Shown piece by piece: positions 1-8,807 of a stretch of 64,000 nucleotides of DNA. Positions within the stretch are counted from its first letter, which is position 1; the number at the start of each line of letters is the position of its first letter. A program made the translations under genes and the position numbers. The notes below the pieces were generated by a model. That model did no database searches, had not been told where the DNA came from, and saw only the letters and a list, made by a program, of their open reading frames with translations. This DNA comes from Deltaproteobacteria bacterium (lineage in GTDB: Bacteria; Myxococcota; XYA12-FULL-58-9): the NCBI GenBank assembly GCA_016218825.1, contig JACRCV010000064.1, positions 172,347-236,346 on the forward strand, read 5' to 3'.

Positions 1-2341
1 GCGAGCGGCTGGGCTCGACCGCGCCGCTGGAGAAGTCGGACTCGTACGGGTAGCCGACCGCGCCCTTGCAGTGCACCACCGCGGTGCGGTTCACCGCGTC
101 GACGCTCATCTCGGCCGGCCGCATGCAGGTCGCGGCGTAGCGCACCGAGCCCGCGGCGGGATCGTAGATCGCGATGTCGTCGCCCATCAGATCCAACACG
201 TAGACCAGCGGCCCCGCCGCGCGACCGCGATCGACGAAGACGCTGACCGGCATGCGGCCGACGGCGACGCTGCCGACGACCTCCAGGCGGTCGAGATCGA
301 GGATCGACAGGGAGTCGGCGCCGCGGTTCGCGACGTAGACCCGGCTCACGCCGTCACCGGCGATGGACACCGGCGTCTTGCCGACCGCGACGTGCTTGGG
401 TGCCACGCCGAGGTCGCGGCCGTCGAAGACCAGGATCTCGTCGGCGCCGCTCTGAGTCACGAGCAGCAGCTCGCGAGCGGCGTCCAAGAACAGCGGCTTG
501 TAGGGCAGCAGATCCGTGCGACACTGCACCTGGCCGTTGCTGGTGAAGCTGTCGCCGTCGTTGGTGTTGAACAGCTGACACTGGTTGTTGTTGGACGTCG
601 AGTTGTTGTTCTCGTCTCGGTCGTCGAAGCGGTTTTGAGTCAGCAAGACGGGATCGGCAGCGGCGGTCGGCGCGAGCTTGGCATAGGTGAGGCCCGCGGC
701 GGCAGCGGAGACATCGAGGCCGACGAACGGGTCGGGGGGGTTCGCGAAGCTCGCGCCACGACTGCAGACGGTGACGTCTCGCCCGGCGGGAGGCGACAGC
801 GAAAACGCCGCCAAGAGCGCGAAGCCCACGTCGTTCTGGAAGGGGTACCGCCAGGAGTCCGCAGCCAGGTCGGCCGGCGGCATCCATCGATTGACGAACA
901 GGTAGCCACGCTGGTGGCTCTCGTCGACGAGCAGGCGCGGCGGCGCCGGCGCGACGTGCGGCGAGAATAGCGTGTCCGCCATCATGAGCCGGTCGTTGCC
1001 GAAGTTACCTGCCGGGTGGCCGAGGCCGTTCACGTCCATCAGGCGCGGATCGATCCTGATGACTCCGTTGTTGATGTTGTTGTTGCCGGTCGGCAGATTC
1101 ACGGACGGGACGACGGCGTCCATCTGCGGCGCCGCCGCGGCCGGGTCGGTCCACATCTCCAGGGGTAAGTCGATCAGCCACGCCGGCTCCGTCGTCGGGA
1201 TCGGGACGTTGCCGGCCGGCGTATTGGCGGAGAGCTCTGCCCCCTGGGTCGCACAGTCGGTGCCGGGGCTCTTCCAAGTCGAGGTCGGGGCATCACAGAC
1301 CTCGAGGATCGTCCCGTTGCAGCGCTTCTCGCCGGCGGCGCAGGTCGTGCTCGAGCCACACGCCGCGCTCGTCCCGGCCGTCGAGCATCGGTCGCTGTTG
1401 CAGTCGGTGCCGTCCACCCACCGGGTGCCGTCACACATCTGGATGGTGTCGTTGTTGCAGCGCTGGTACCCGCTCTCGGCCGGCGTACAGGCCGCTGGGC
1501 TGGTCGGGGTCGGGCGCGGCTGGCAGGACGCCGTCGTCCCGGAGGCGATGCACGTCGAGCCGCAGCTGTCGACGAGCCGGCCGCGGGCGTCGAGGGTGAA
1601 CAGCGCCAACGCCCGGTGATAGTAGCGATAGGTGTTCGTGCAGTTGCGGTCGGTGTTGGGCGCGGTAGCCGTTGGGTCCGCGAGACGGCCGTGCGGCAAG
1701 AACGCCAGCATCCGGTCGACCGACGTCGCGCCGGTGGCGTCGCGGACGATCGCGGCCGCCAGCGGCACCTGACCCCCTCTGGGCTGACCGCAGTTGGCGG
1801 AGGAGGAGTAGGCCGCAGGATCGTAGGGCGAGCTCGTCGGCGAACCGCCGGTGAGCGTCGCTGAATGAATGAAGATCTCGGTGGCCTGCGCCGCCACGCC
1901 GCCGTTGGCGTCGGCACGAAAGCGCTGCAGGCTCGGCACCTGACCGGAGCTGACCTCCTCGTAGACGCCACCCAGGTTGTAGAAGGAGCCGCCGTGCGGG
2001 CTCACCACCGGGTTGATGCGATAGGGCTGCGACCTGTTGTTGTCCGTTGGCACCGCAATCGACAGCTGCGCCGGGGTGGTGCCGGGCTCCAGCACGCCGT
2101 GCGAGACCGTGAAGCCGAGTGACAGGGACGAGCTGAACGGCGCGCTGTCGTTGAAGCCCGGCTCATCGGCGCCGATGGCCCAAAACCCGCCGCCGTCGCC
2201 GCCGGCCGGCACGACCGCGGTCCTGACGGTGAACGGGACATCGAAGGGGTTGAGGTCGACGAGCGGACCTTTGTGGTCGCTTTGGGTGACCCCGCAGCCG
2301 GCGACCGACGTCATCGCCACGAGCGAAATACAGCAGCGCAT
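1..2341 (-). CDS. Cys-rich lipoprotein with YVTN-type beta-propeller (C-terminus beyond the window)
   Basis: The frame is open from an ATG at 2341 to the left edge of the window, about 780 codons with no stop, so the C-terminus is missing. A good AGGAG ribosome site lies just upstream. The N-terminus MRCCISLVAMTSVAGCG is a short lipoprotein signal with the lipobox Cys at residue 16, so the product is probably exported and lipid-anchored. Residues ~270-370 hold two Cys-rich modules of the RCN...CD type. An Asn-rich stretch follows, and from about residue 600 there are beta-propeller blades (VYVANRGADSLSILDL, VYVLDLMGDDIAIYD) of the YncE/YVTN kind. The gene starts 8 bp after the stop of the PEGA gene, so the two are probably cotranscribed. 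The substrate or partner is unknown. Confidence 0.85.
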   Translation of the reverse strand, partial: MRCCISLVAMTSVAGCGVTQSDHKGPLVDLNPFDVPFTVRTAVVPAGGDGGGFWAIGADEPGFNDSAPFSSSLSLGFTVSHGVLEPGTTPAQLSIAVPTDNNRSQPYRINPVVSPHGGSFYNLGGVYEEVSSGQVPSLQRFRADANGGVAAQATEIFIHSATLTGGSPTSSPYDPAAYSSSANCGQPRGGQVPLAAAIVRDATGATSVDRMLAFLPHGRLADPTATAPNTDRNCTNTYRYYHRALALFTLDARGRLVDSCGSTCIASGTTASCQPRPTPTSPAACTPAESGYQRCNNDTIQMCDGTRWVDGTDCNSDRCSTAGTSAACGSSTTCAAGEKRCNGTILEVCDAPTSTWKSPGTDCATQGAELSANTPAGNVPIPTTEPAWLIDLPLEMWTDPAAAAPQMDAVVPSVNLPTGNNNINNGVIRIDPRLMDVNGLGHPAGNFGNDRLMMADTLFSPHVAPAPPRLLVDESHQRGYLFVNRWMPPADLAADSWRYPFQNDVGFALLAAFSLSPPAGRDVTVCSRGASFANPPDPFVGLDVSAAAAGLTYAKLAPTAAADPVLLTQNRFDDRDENNNSTSNNNQCQLFNTNDGDSFTSNGQVQCRTDLLPYKPLFLDAARELLLVTQSGADEILVFDGRDLGVAPKHVAVGKTPVSIAGDGVSRVYVANRGADSLSILDLDRLEVVGSVAVGRMPVSVFVDRGRAAGPLVYVLDLMGDDIAIYDPAAGSVRYAATCMRPAEMSVDAVNRTAVVHCKGAVGYPYESDFSSGAVEPSRS

Positions 2342-2349
2342 GTGAGCTC

Positions 2350-3687
2350 CTAGAAACGCACCGTCATGCGGGGCGACAGCGACACGGCGCTCTCGCTGCG
2401 GTGCTCGGTCTTGCCGTTGAACTCGGTGGTGTAACCCGGCACCCAGTAGTAGCGCGCCCCGAGGCCGAGGGTGAACGCCGGCGAGATGTGGTAGTCCGCG
2501 AGGGCGCCGATATGAAACCCGAGGAGCCAGCGGGCGTCTTCGCCCTTGCGGTTGACGTCGAAGGTGTCCGGCAGGGTGTAGTGGATGATCTCCAGCATCG
2601 AGCGGTGCAGATCGAGGCCGAACTCGCCGCAGATGTCGTAGACGTTCTCGCGATACAAGGGCGAGCTGGCGACGAACGCGCCGGCGTTGAAGGCGCCGTA
2701 GCTGAGCTCGCGGCTCGGCCAGGGCCTGTTGAAGTAGATCGGCGAGCCATCCTGCGGACTGGCGAAGGCCCGCCCGCCGACGCGCACCCACTGCGAGAAC
2801 CGATAGCTCGCCTCGAGCGAGAACCCGAGCATCTGCACCGGGCCGGCCCGGTTGGTGTCGCTGCCGAAGGCGTCGAGCAAGCGCTGCACCTCGAGCTCGA
2901 GGCCGACACCGAAGCGTTTGACGTCCAGCGGCTTCTCTTCGACGACCTTCAGCGAGCCGTCGAGCGACACCTCGGCGCCGCTCGTCACCACGAAGCGAAT
3001 GGTCTTCTCTTGAAAACCGTCGGCCGCCACCTTCAGGACGTGCGGCCCGATCTCCAAACCGGCCACCTTGGCGCCGGCGGGCTTGTTGTCGACGAAGATC
3101 CGCGCCGCCGCGGGTGTCTGCGTCACCTCGAGCGTCCCGGGCTTCTTGTCGCGCATCGGCAGCACCAAGCTCTCGGCGGCGGCGGCGATGACCTGGATGA
3201 CTTGCGCCTCGCGTCCGTCCCACTGCATCGACACCCGATTCTCGACGTTGCCGTACGTCGAGTTGATGAGCTGCAGGTTGACCACGAAGCCGTCGCCGAC
3301 CTTGGACACCGAGCCCGACACGATGCGGTCGACGCCCAAGGCGCCGCCGATCTCGGCCATGCAGCTCGCCTGGTCGCAGCCCACCATGTCCTTGGCCTTC
3401 TCCAGGCCGAGGATGGCATTGATCTCGTTCTTGGAGATGACCTCGAAGATCCCGGTCTTCGCCAACCCGGTCACCAGGACGTCGAGGTAGGTCGCCGACA
3501 GCGACGGATCGTCGGCGTTGATGCCCAACACCGCGAGCTTCGACTTCGGCGTCGACGCCGCCGGCGGTGGGCTCGGCGCCGGAGTCGCGGTAGCCTCCGG
3601 CGCCGGGGCGGCGGCGGGCGGCGCGGGTTCGGAGGGAGGAGGCTCGAGCTGGGAGAAGAGGAGGGCGGTGACGACGATGGGATTCAC
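2350..3687 (-). CDS. PEGA-domain envelope protein with probable C-terminal outer-membrane barrel
   Basis: 445 aa from a GTG start. A short hydrophobic N-terminus and a Pro/Ala-rich linker (to ~residue 48) precede an alpha/beta domain (about 50-185, beginning KLAVLGINADDPSL) that resembles periplasmic FlgO/CsgG-type folds, although this is only a visual guess. Residues about 190-255 form a PEGA domain (GTLEVTQTPAAARIFVDN ... GPHVLKVAADGFQEKTI), a carbohydrate or surface-binding module common in Myxococcota. The remainder (about 270-445) alternates short aromatic strands and ends in a terminal Phe (MTVRF), as outer-membrane beta-barrels do. It lies 96 bp downstream of the sulfatase gene and 8 bp upstream of the beta-propeller lipoprotein gene. 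No clear ribosome site was seen before the GTG. Confidence 0.8.
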   Translation of the reverse strand: MNPIVVTALLFSQLEPPPSEPAPPAAAPAPEATATPAPSPPPAASTPKSKLAVLGINADDPSLSATYLDVLVTGLAKTGIFEVISKNEINAILGLEKAKDMVGCDQASCMAEIGGALGVDRIVSGSVSKVGDGFVVNLQLINSTYGNVENRVSMQWDGREAQVIQVIAAAAESLVLPMRDKKPGTLEVTQTPAAARIFVDNKPAGAKVAGLEIGPHVLKVAADGFQEKTIRFVVTSGAEVSLDGSLKVVEEKPLDVKRFGVGLELEVQRLLDAFGSDTNRAGPVQMLGFSLEASYRFSQWVRVGGRAFASPQDGSPIYFNRPWPSRELSYGAFNAGAFVASSPLYRENVYDICGEFGLDLHRSMLEIIHYTLPDTFDVNRKGEDARWLLGFHIGALADYHISPAFTLGLGARYYWVPGYTTEFNGKTEHRSESAVSLSPRMTVRF

Positions 3688-3783
3688 GCCGCGGATATTA
3701 GGTCATCGGACGAGGTTGGGGAAGACCTGACCGCGGCGGCGACCCCGCCGTCCTACACCGGCGCACCGGCCAGGGCGTAGGCC

Positions 3784-5217
3784 TCAAGCGGGGCGCAGGC
3801 GCGCGAGCTCGGCGTCGAGGCCGGCCAACACCGCGGCGTGCGCCGGGTCGCCGATGAGGTTCACGAGCTCGAAGGGATCGTTTTCCAGATCGTAGAGCTC
3901 GTCGGTGTCGTCGGTCACGTCGGGATAGCGGATCAACTTCCAGTCGGACGTCCGCACGCCCTGGATCCGGGCGATGCCGGGCACCCAGCCCTCGGGGAAA
4001 TACTCGTAGAGGAACGCCTGCCGCCAGCCGCCGTCGTCGCCGGCAAACAGCGGCAGCCACGACGCGCCCTGCATCACCTCGGGGATCGGGGCGCCGGCGA
4101 GCTCGAGCAGAGTCGGCGCCAAGTCGATCGTCAGCGCCATCGCGTCGAGGCGGGCGCCGGCGGGCACCAGCGGCGGGAATCGCACCAGCATCGGGATCCG
4201 GATCGACTCCTCGTACATCAAGCGCTTGTCGCCGCGGCGATGGGCGCCGAGCATGAAGCCGTTGTCGCTGGTCACGAACACGAAGGTGTTGTCGAGCTCG
4301 CCCTGCGCCTCGAGGGTCTGCAGCACCCGGCCGACGCTGTCGTCGAACGCCAAGAGGCAGCGCATGTAGTCCAAAGTCGGCGGGTCGTGGGGATCGAACA
4401 CCGCGGGCGGCAAGGTGTCCGGCACCTGGTAGCCGGCGCTCGCGGCCCATGACACCTCGTCCTCGCCCCACAGCGTCGCGCGTCGCAGCCAGCGTGGCTT
4501 GGTCGCGTAGTCGTCGTCGAAGCTCTCGGGCTTCGGCAGCTCGGCGTCCGGGAAGGCGCCGGCGTGGCGGGGCGCGGGTGTCCACGGCCCATGCACCGCC
4601 TTGTGCGACAAGATCATGCAGAACGGGCTCGGGCGCGGTCGCTCCAGCCAGCGAACGGCGTAGTCGGTGAGGAGGTCGGTGGTGTAACCGGGCACCAGGG
4701 TCTCGACGCCGTTCTCGTTCAGCGTCGGGTCGAGGTAGGGCCCCTGGCCGAAGAAGCTCAGCCAGTAGTCGAAGCCGGGGCGGGGCTCGGCGCCGCGGCG
4801 CATTTGCCACTTGCCGATGAGCGCGGTCTCGTAGCCCTGTTGTTGCAGCAGCTGCGGGTACTGCGGGATGGCCGGATCGGGATCGTTGACGCCGTTCGCG
4901 AGCACGCCGTGGCGATGGGCGTAGCAGCCGGTCAGCAGGCTGGCACGACTCGGCGAGCACAACGACGTGGTGCAGAAGCCGTTGTCGAAGGTCGCGCCCT
5001 CGGCGGCGAGGCGATCGAGGTTCGGCGTCGACAGGAACGGATAGGCGCCGGCCCCGCCCCAGGCGCGCCACGCGAGATCGTCGGCGAGGATCACGACGAC
5101 GTTCGGTCGGGCCGCGCTCGCGACCGGTCGCGCCTTGCCACAGGACGACAACGCCGCGCCGGCGCCGAAGGCCGACAAGCCGCAGAGCACCTCGCGCCGA
5201 CTCGGTCTGCGGCTCAT
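3784..5217 (-). CDS. Sulfatase, Cys-type, exported as a probable Tat lipoprotein
   Basis: 477 aa, sulfatase/alkaline-phosphatase fold, expected to hydrolyse sulfate esters outside the cytoplasm. The signature CSPSR (Cys87 to Arg91, in LCSPSRASLLTG) is the site whose Cys becomes formylglycine. Metal-site residues are visible in ILADDLA (Asp46/Asp47) and SDNGF, and the His/Lys motif HKAVHGPW is present. The N-terminus SRREVLCGLSAFGAGA is a twin-arginine signal followed by a lipobox ending at Cys26. The ATG at 5217 was chosen over an upstream in-frame start because it opens the signal peptide and overlaps the maturase stop by 4 bp (ATGA). The adjacent maturase is presumably its activator. The natural substrate cannot be read from the sequence. 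Confidence 0.93.
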   Translation of the reverse strand: MSRRPSRREVLCGLSAFGAGAALSSCGKARPVASAARPNVVVILADDLAWRAWGGAGAYPFLSTPNLDRLAAEGATFDNGFCTTSLCSPSRASLLTGCYAHRHGVLANGVNDPDPAIPQYPQLLQQQGYETALIGKWQMRRGAEPRPGFDYWLSFFGQGPYLDPTLNENGVETLVPGYTTDLLTDYAVRWLERPRPSPFCMILSHKAVHGPWTPAPRHAGAFPDAELPKPESFDDDYATKPRWLRRATLWGEDEVSWAASAGYQVPDTLPPAVFDPHDPPTLDYMRCLLAFDDSVGRVLQTLEAQGELDNTFVFVTSDNGFMLGAHRRGDKRLMYEESIRIPMLVRFPPLVPAGARLDAMALTIDLAPTLLELAGAPIPEVMQGASWLPLFAGDDGGWRQAFLYEYFPEGWVPGIARIQGVRTSDWKLIRYPDVTDDTDELYDLENDPFELVNLIGDPAHAAVLAGLDAELARLRPA

Positions 5218-6344
5218 CGGCGGCCCACCAGGGTCCGGCGGCGAATGGTCGCGGCGAGCGCCTCGAGGTCCGGCAGGCCGTGCTCGAGCCACATCCTGGT
5301 CGACTGACAGACGTGTGAAACGGCGTCTTCGGCCGGGCGATGCTTGGGACAGCCGCCGTGGCAGAAACGCAGGTAGTCGCAGTCCTCACACGCCGGCGCC
5401 TGCGGCTCCTTGCGTGCGGCAAAAGCGTCGAAGCGCTCCCAGTCGAGCGCCGCGAGCCAGTCGCCGTGTTCCTGCACGCTGCCGAGCTGCCAGGCGTCGA
5501 CCATGAAGTGGTCGCAGGGGTACACCCGACCGTCGGCGGCGACCGTGAGCTGCGCGCTGCAGCGGCTGGCTTGGGTACACTGGGACGCGCTGCCGTAGAC
5601 CAGGGTGCGGATCGCCGAGTCGAACAGGCGCACCGAGATCTGTTGGCGGCGCTCGAACCACAGGTCGAACAGCTCGCAGAGAAAATCCCCGTAGGCCTCC
5701 GGCTCGACCACGAACGACGCCGGTTGCCCGGGGTGGGCCGGATCCCACTCGACCGCCGGAATCATCTGGAGCCAGCGGGCACCGAGGCTCGTCAGCGCGT
5801 CCCAGGTCCGCTGCGGCTCCTTGACGTTGGCGTCCGTCACCACCGTGAGTACGTTGTAGGGGATGCGACGCCGGCCCAGGCGGTTGACCCCGGCGACCGC
5901 GGCGTCGTAGCTCCCGCCGCTCGCGCCAACGCGATAGCGATCGTGCGCGACAGCGCTGCCGTCGATCGAGGCCCCCACCAGAAACCGCTCCGTGGCCACG
6001 AATCGCGCCCATTCCTCGTCGATGAGGGTGGCGTTGGTTTGGATCGAGCTGAGGACGCATTGCCCGCGCCGCTCGTGCCGGCGTTGGATCGCGAGCATCT
6101 CGCGGAACCACTCGACCCCCATCAGCGTCGGCTCGCCGCCCTGCCAGCAGATCGAGACGTCCTCCCCCGCGATCGGCAACACCGCGGCGAAGAACGCCTC
6201 GAGGGTCGCGCTGCTCATTCGCGGCTCATGGTCACGACGCGCGTAGCAGTAGCCGCAGTCGAGGTTGCAGCGCCCGCCCGCGGGCTTCAGCATCCAGGTG
6301 ACCGCCGCGAGCCGGCGTGAAACCTCTGACGACGAGAGCGGCAC
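5214..6344 (-). CDS. Anaerobic sulfatase-maturating enzyme (radical SAM/SPASM)
   Basis: About 376 aa from GTG 6344; the ATG at 6293, just before the LKPAGGRCN segment, is an alternative. The radical-SAM motif CNLDCGYC (Cys26, Cys30, Cys33) binds the SAM cluster, and GGEP follows. The C-terminal half has the Cys pattern of a SPASM domain (CSAQLTVAADGRVYPCDHF, then CEDCDYLRFCHGGCPKHR), which holds auxiliary iron-sulfur clusters. Members of this family (anSME/AslB type) oxidise the active-site Cys or Ser of sulfatases to formylglycine in the cytoplasm before export. The gene overlaps the sulfatase start by 4 bp, so the pair is translationally coupled. Neither candidate start has a convincing ribosome site. 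Confidence 0.93.
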   Translation of the reverse strand: MPLSSSEVSRRLAAVTWMLKPAGGRCNLDCGYCYARRDHEPRMSSATLEAFFAAVLPIAGEDVSICWQGGEPTLMGVEWFREMLAIQRRHERRGQCVLSSIQTNATLIDEEWARFVATERFLVGASIDGSAVAHDRYRVGASGGSYDAAVAGVNRLGRRRIPYNVLTVVTDANVKEPQRTWDALTSLGARWLQMIPAVEWDPAHPGQPASFVVEPEAYGDFLCELFDLWFERRQQISVRLFDSAIRTLVYGSASQCTQASRCSAQLTVAADGRVYPCDHFMVDAWQLGSVQEHGDWLAALDWERFDAFAARKEPQAPACEDCDYLRFCHGGCPKHRPAEDAVSHVCQSTRMWLEHGLPDLEALAATIRRRTLVGRR

Positions 6345-6403
6345 CGCCCGATGGTCGCAGGCGGCGCTGCGAATCGTCAAGGTGTGCAAAGCCGGCGCCG
6401 CGC

Positions 6404-7942
6404 TCAGCGCTTCTTCTTCGGCTTTCTTTTCGGCGGCGTCTCGGGTTTCGCCGCCCCCGGCGTGTAGTCGCCGGGCTTCGCGGCCGCTGCCTTGGGGTCG
6501 AGGTTCGCCTTCACCACCTGCAGGAGCTTGTCGCCCTTTTGCTGCTCGGCGCGGCATCGGGCCGCGAGGTCGCGCACCGCCTGCAGCTCGCCCGCCGCCG
6601 GTTTGGCGTCGCGCCGGCGCTCGTCCTTGAGGCCGTAGAGCCCCTTCGCCTGCGCCTCGCAGCGCTCGTAGCCGGTGATGGCCGCCTTGAGCGCGGTCGC
6701 CTTGGCCTTTTGGTCGGCCTCGGCGGCGGCCTCCTGCATCTCGCGGTTGGCCTCTTCGAGCTCGGCGCGCGCTTGCTCCGCCGCGATCCGCCAATGCCAC
6801 GACGGTCGCAGCCCCAGGGCCTTCTTGGCCTCGGCGCCGCAGGCCTCGGCGAGCTTCGTCGCCTGCAGCTTGCCGAGCGGCGTGGTGAAGAGCACCGCGG
6901 CGTCGAAGCCCGCCTTGTCCCCGATCCGATTCAACATCTGCTCGCAGGTCTTGAACAGCGGCACCGCGGCCTCGTTGCCGGCGAGCGCCAACGCCGGCGT
7001 CTTGGTGTCGCCGAGCTTGTCGACCGCGGCCGCGACCTTCGCCACCACGCCCTGCACGTAGACCATCCAGGTGGCCCGCTTCTCCTGGACCGCCGCCTGC
7101 TTGTCGCGCTCGCTGCAACCCGCCTCGGTCTCCTGCAAGGTCAGAGTGCCGAAGACGGTCGTGAGCTTCAGCGCCGGCGTGACGTCCTTCTGGCCCTTGG
7201 CCGCGGTGACCGCCTCGAGGCAGCGGGCGAGCGCGGCGCGGTTCTTGGCCAGGCGGTCGAGCGCCGCTTCGAGATCCTGATCCGGACTCACCGCTTTGTC
7301 GGCGTCGGCGAGGTCAGCGAGCGCCGCGGTGAGCGCGGTCGTAGCCTCGAGCTGCCAATGGTGCTTGAGGGCCCGATCGCTCAAGGCCACGAGCCGCTTG
7401 TCGAGGTCGGCGGCGAAGTCCCGATAGCTCGGGGTCTTGCGTTGCGGGCGGCCTTCGTCCGCGAGCTCACGAAGACGGTCGAGCGTGGCGTCGAGGCGCT
7501 TCAAGCGCTCCGCGCTCGGACCGCCGTCGGCGATCTCGGTCAGGAGCTTGTCCGCCGCCGCCAGCTGCGCCGCGGTCGCGGCGATGAGCTTGGCAGCGAC
7601 GCTGTCGCGCCGGGCGTTCGCGAGGTTCTCCCGCGCCGCGCGCACCGCGGCCGCGAGATCGTTGTAGTCGCGGTGGGTGATCATCTGGACGTCGGCGTTC
7701 TTGATCTGCCGCTCCAACCCCTGCAGCACGTCCGCCGCCGCGTCGAAGCTGGCGCTCTTCAGGGCCGCGTCGAAGTCCGCGAGGGATTGCCGGAGCGCCA
7801 CGATGCCGGGGTTGTCGACCGGGCGCTCGGCGGCGGCGGCGCGGCTCCGCTCCGAGCGCCGGGCGCGACTTGTGCTACAAGCGGCGGCGACCCCGACGAG
7901 GAGCACGACGACGCCGAACAGGTAGACCCGTGCCCGATCCAC
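6404..7942 (-). CDS. Helical lipoprotein of unknown function
   Basis: 512 aa. The N-terminus has a hydrophobic segment (VYLFGVVVLLVGVAAAC) ending in a lipobox, with Cys22 as the probable lipidation site. The rest is rich in Ala, Leu, Lys, Glu and Asp with long runs predicted helical or coiled-coil (for example RAELEEANREMQEAAAEAD near residue 395). It ends in a basic tail (KRKPKKKR). I recognise no catalytic motif. It starts 8 bp after the ubiE stop and lies about 60 bp upstream of the sulfatase maturase, so it is probably in the same transcript. It may be a structural partner of the envelope proteins that follow, but that is inference. Confidence 0.8.
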   Translation of the reverse strand: MDRARVYLFGVVVLLVGVAAACSTSRARRSERSRAAAAERPVDNPGIVALRQSLADFDAALKSASFDAAADVLQGLERQIKNADVQMITHRDYNDLAAAVRAARENLANARRDSVAAKLIAATAAQLAAADKLLTEIADGGPSAERLKRLDATLDRLRELADEGRPQRKTPSYRDFAADLDKRLVALSDRALKHHWQLEATTALTAALADLADADKAVSPDQDLEAALDRLAKNRAALARCLEAVTAAKGQKDVTPALKLTTVFGTLTLQETEAGCSERDKQAAVQEKRATWMVYVQGVVAKVAAAVDKLGDTKTPALALAGNEAAVPLFKTCEQMLNRIGDKAGFDAAVLFTTPLGKLQATKLAEACGAEAKKALGLRPSWHWRIAAEQARAELEEANREMQEAAAEADQKAKATALKAAITGYERCEAQAKGLYGLKDERRRDAKPAAGELQAVRDLAARCRAEQQKGDKLLQVVKANLDPKAAAAKPGDYTPGAAKPETPPKRKPKKKR

Positions 7943-7950
7943 GACACGCC

Positions 7951-8724
7951 CTAGGGCACGACACCGACGAACAACGTCGCGGCGCCGAAGCTCTGCCGAT
8001 AGACGTCGACCGGCGCGAGCCCGGCGGCCCGCATCATCTCCGCGAACACCTCGGCGTCCGGGAACTGGGCGATCGACCGCCGTAGATAGCCGTAGGCGTC
8101 ACTGCCGGTGAGCCAGCGCCCGAAGAGCGGCACCAGGTGATGCACGTGAACGCGGGCGAGCGCGGCCATCGGCCCGCCTTTGGGCTCCGCCAGCTCCAAG
8201 ACCACCACCCGGCCGCCGGCGCGCGTCACCCGCCGCATCTCGGCGAGGCCTTTGGCGCGGTCCGGGACGTTGCGGATCCCAAAGCTGATGCAGGTGGCAT
8301 CGAAGGCGCCGGCCGAAAACGGCATCGCCTGCGCGTCGCCGGCGACGAGCGCCACCCGCTTGTCGAGGCCCAAGGCGGCCACCTTCTGTCGACCGACGTC
8401 GAGCATCCGCGGGCTCGGGTCCAACCCGGTCACGTGCGCGGTCGCGTGCAGGGCGGCGATCGCCAACGCGACGTCGGCGGTGCCGGTCGCGACGTCGAGG
8501 ACCCGGGCGTCGTTGCCGATGGCCAAGGCGCGCACCAAGCGGCGCCGCCACAAGCGGTCGAGGCCGAGGCTGATGAGGCGGTTCAGGAGATCGTAGCGCG
8601 CCGCGATGCTGTCGAACATCGCGCCGCTGCCGTCTTGCGAAGTGGGGGGGATGCCGTCGCCGGGTGACACGCTGAGACCTCGAACGTGAGGGTCTAGCTT
8701 GCCTGCAGATCGAGGGGCGTTCAA
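7951..8724 (-). CDS. ubiE: Demethylmenaquinone/ubiquinone C-methyltransferase
   Basis: 257 aa class I SAM methyltransferase. The SAM-binding loop VLDVATGTADVALAI lies at about residues 75-89, and the UbiE/MenG-specific segments MFDSIAARYDLLNRL, ISFGIRNVPD and GYLRRSIAQFPD are all present. The enzyme C-methylates the quinone ring in menaquinone (or ubiquinone) biosynthesis in the cytoplasm. In this phylum menaquinone is the expected substrate, so MenG would be an equally good name. The first ~34 residues before MFDSI are longer than in many family members and low in complexity. An internal ATG at 8619 is a possible shorter start. It heads the minus-strand run and is divergent from the TfuA-YcaO pair across 83 bp. 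Confidence 0.93.
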   Translation of the reverse strand: MNAPRSAGKLDPHVRGLSVSPGDGIPPTSQDGSGAMFDSIAARYDLLNRLISLGLDRLWRRRLVRALAIGNDARVLDVATGTADVALAIAALHATAHVTGLDPSPRMLDVGRQKVAALGLDKRVALVAGDAQAMPFSAGAFDATCISFGIRNVPDRAKGLAEMRRVTRAGGRVVVLELAEPKGGPMAALARVHVHHLVPLFGRWLTGSDAYGYLRRSIAQFPDAEVFAEMMRAAGLAPVDVYRQSFGAATLFVGVVP

Positions 8725-8807
8725 GCGTCAGGTCGACGTCCAGACCGACTCGCGGCCGGGAGCGCCGGCCGACGACCGGCGTCCGTGCCGTTGGCACCGC
8801 GGTCGAG

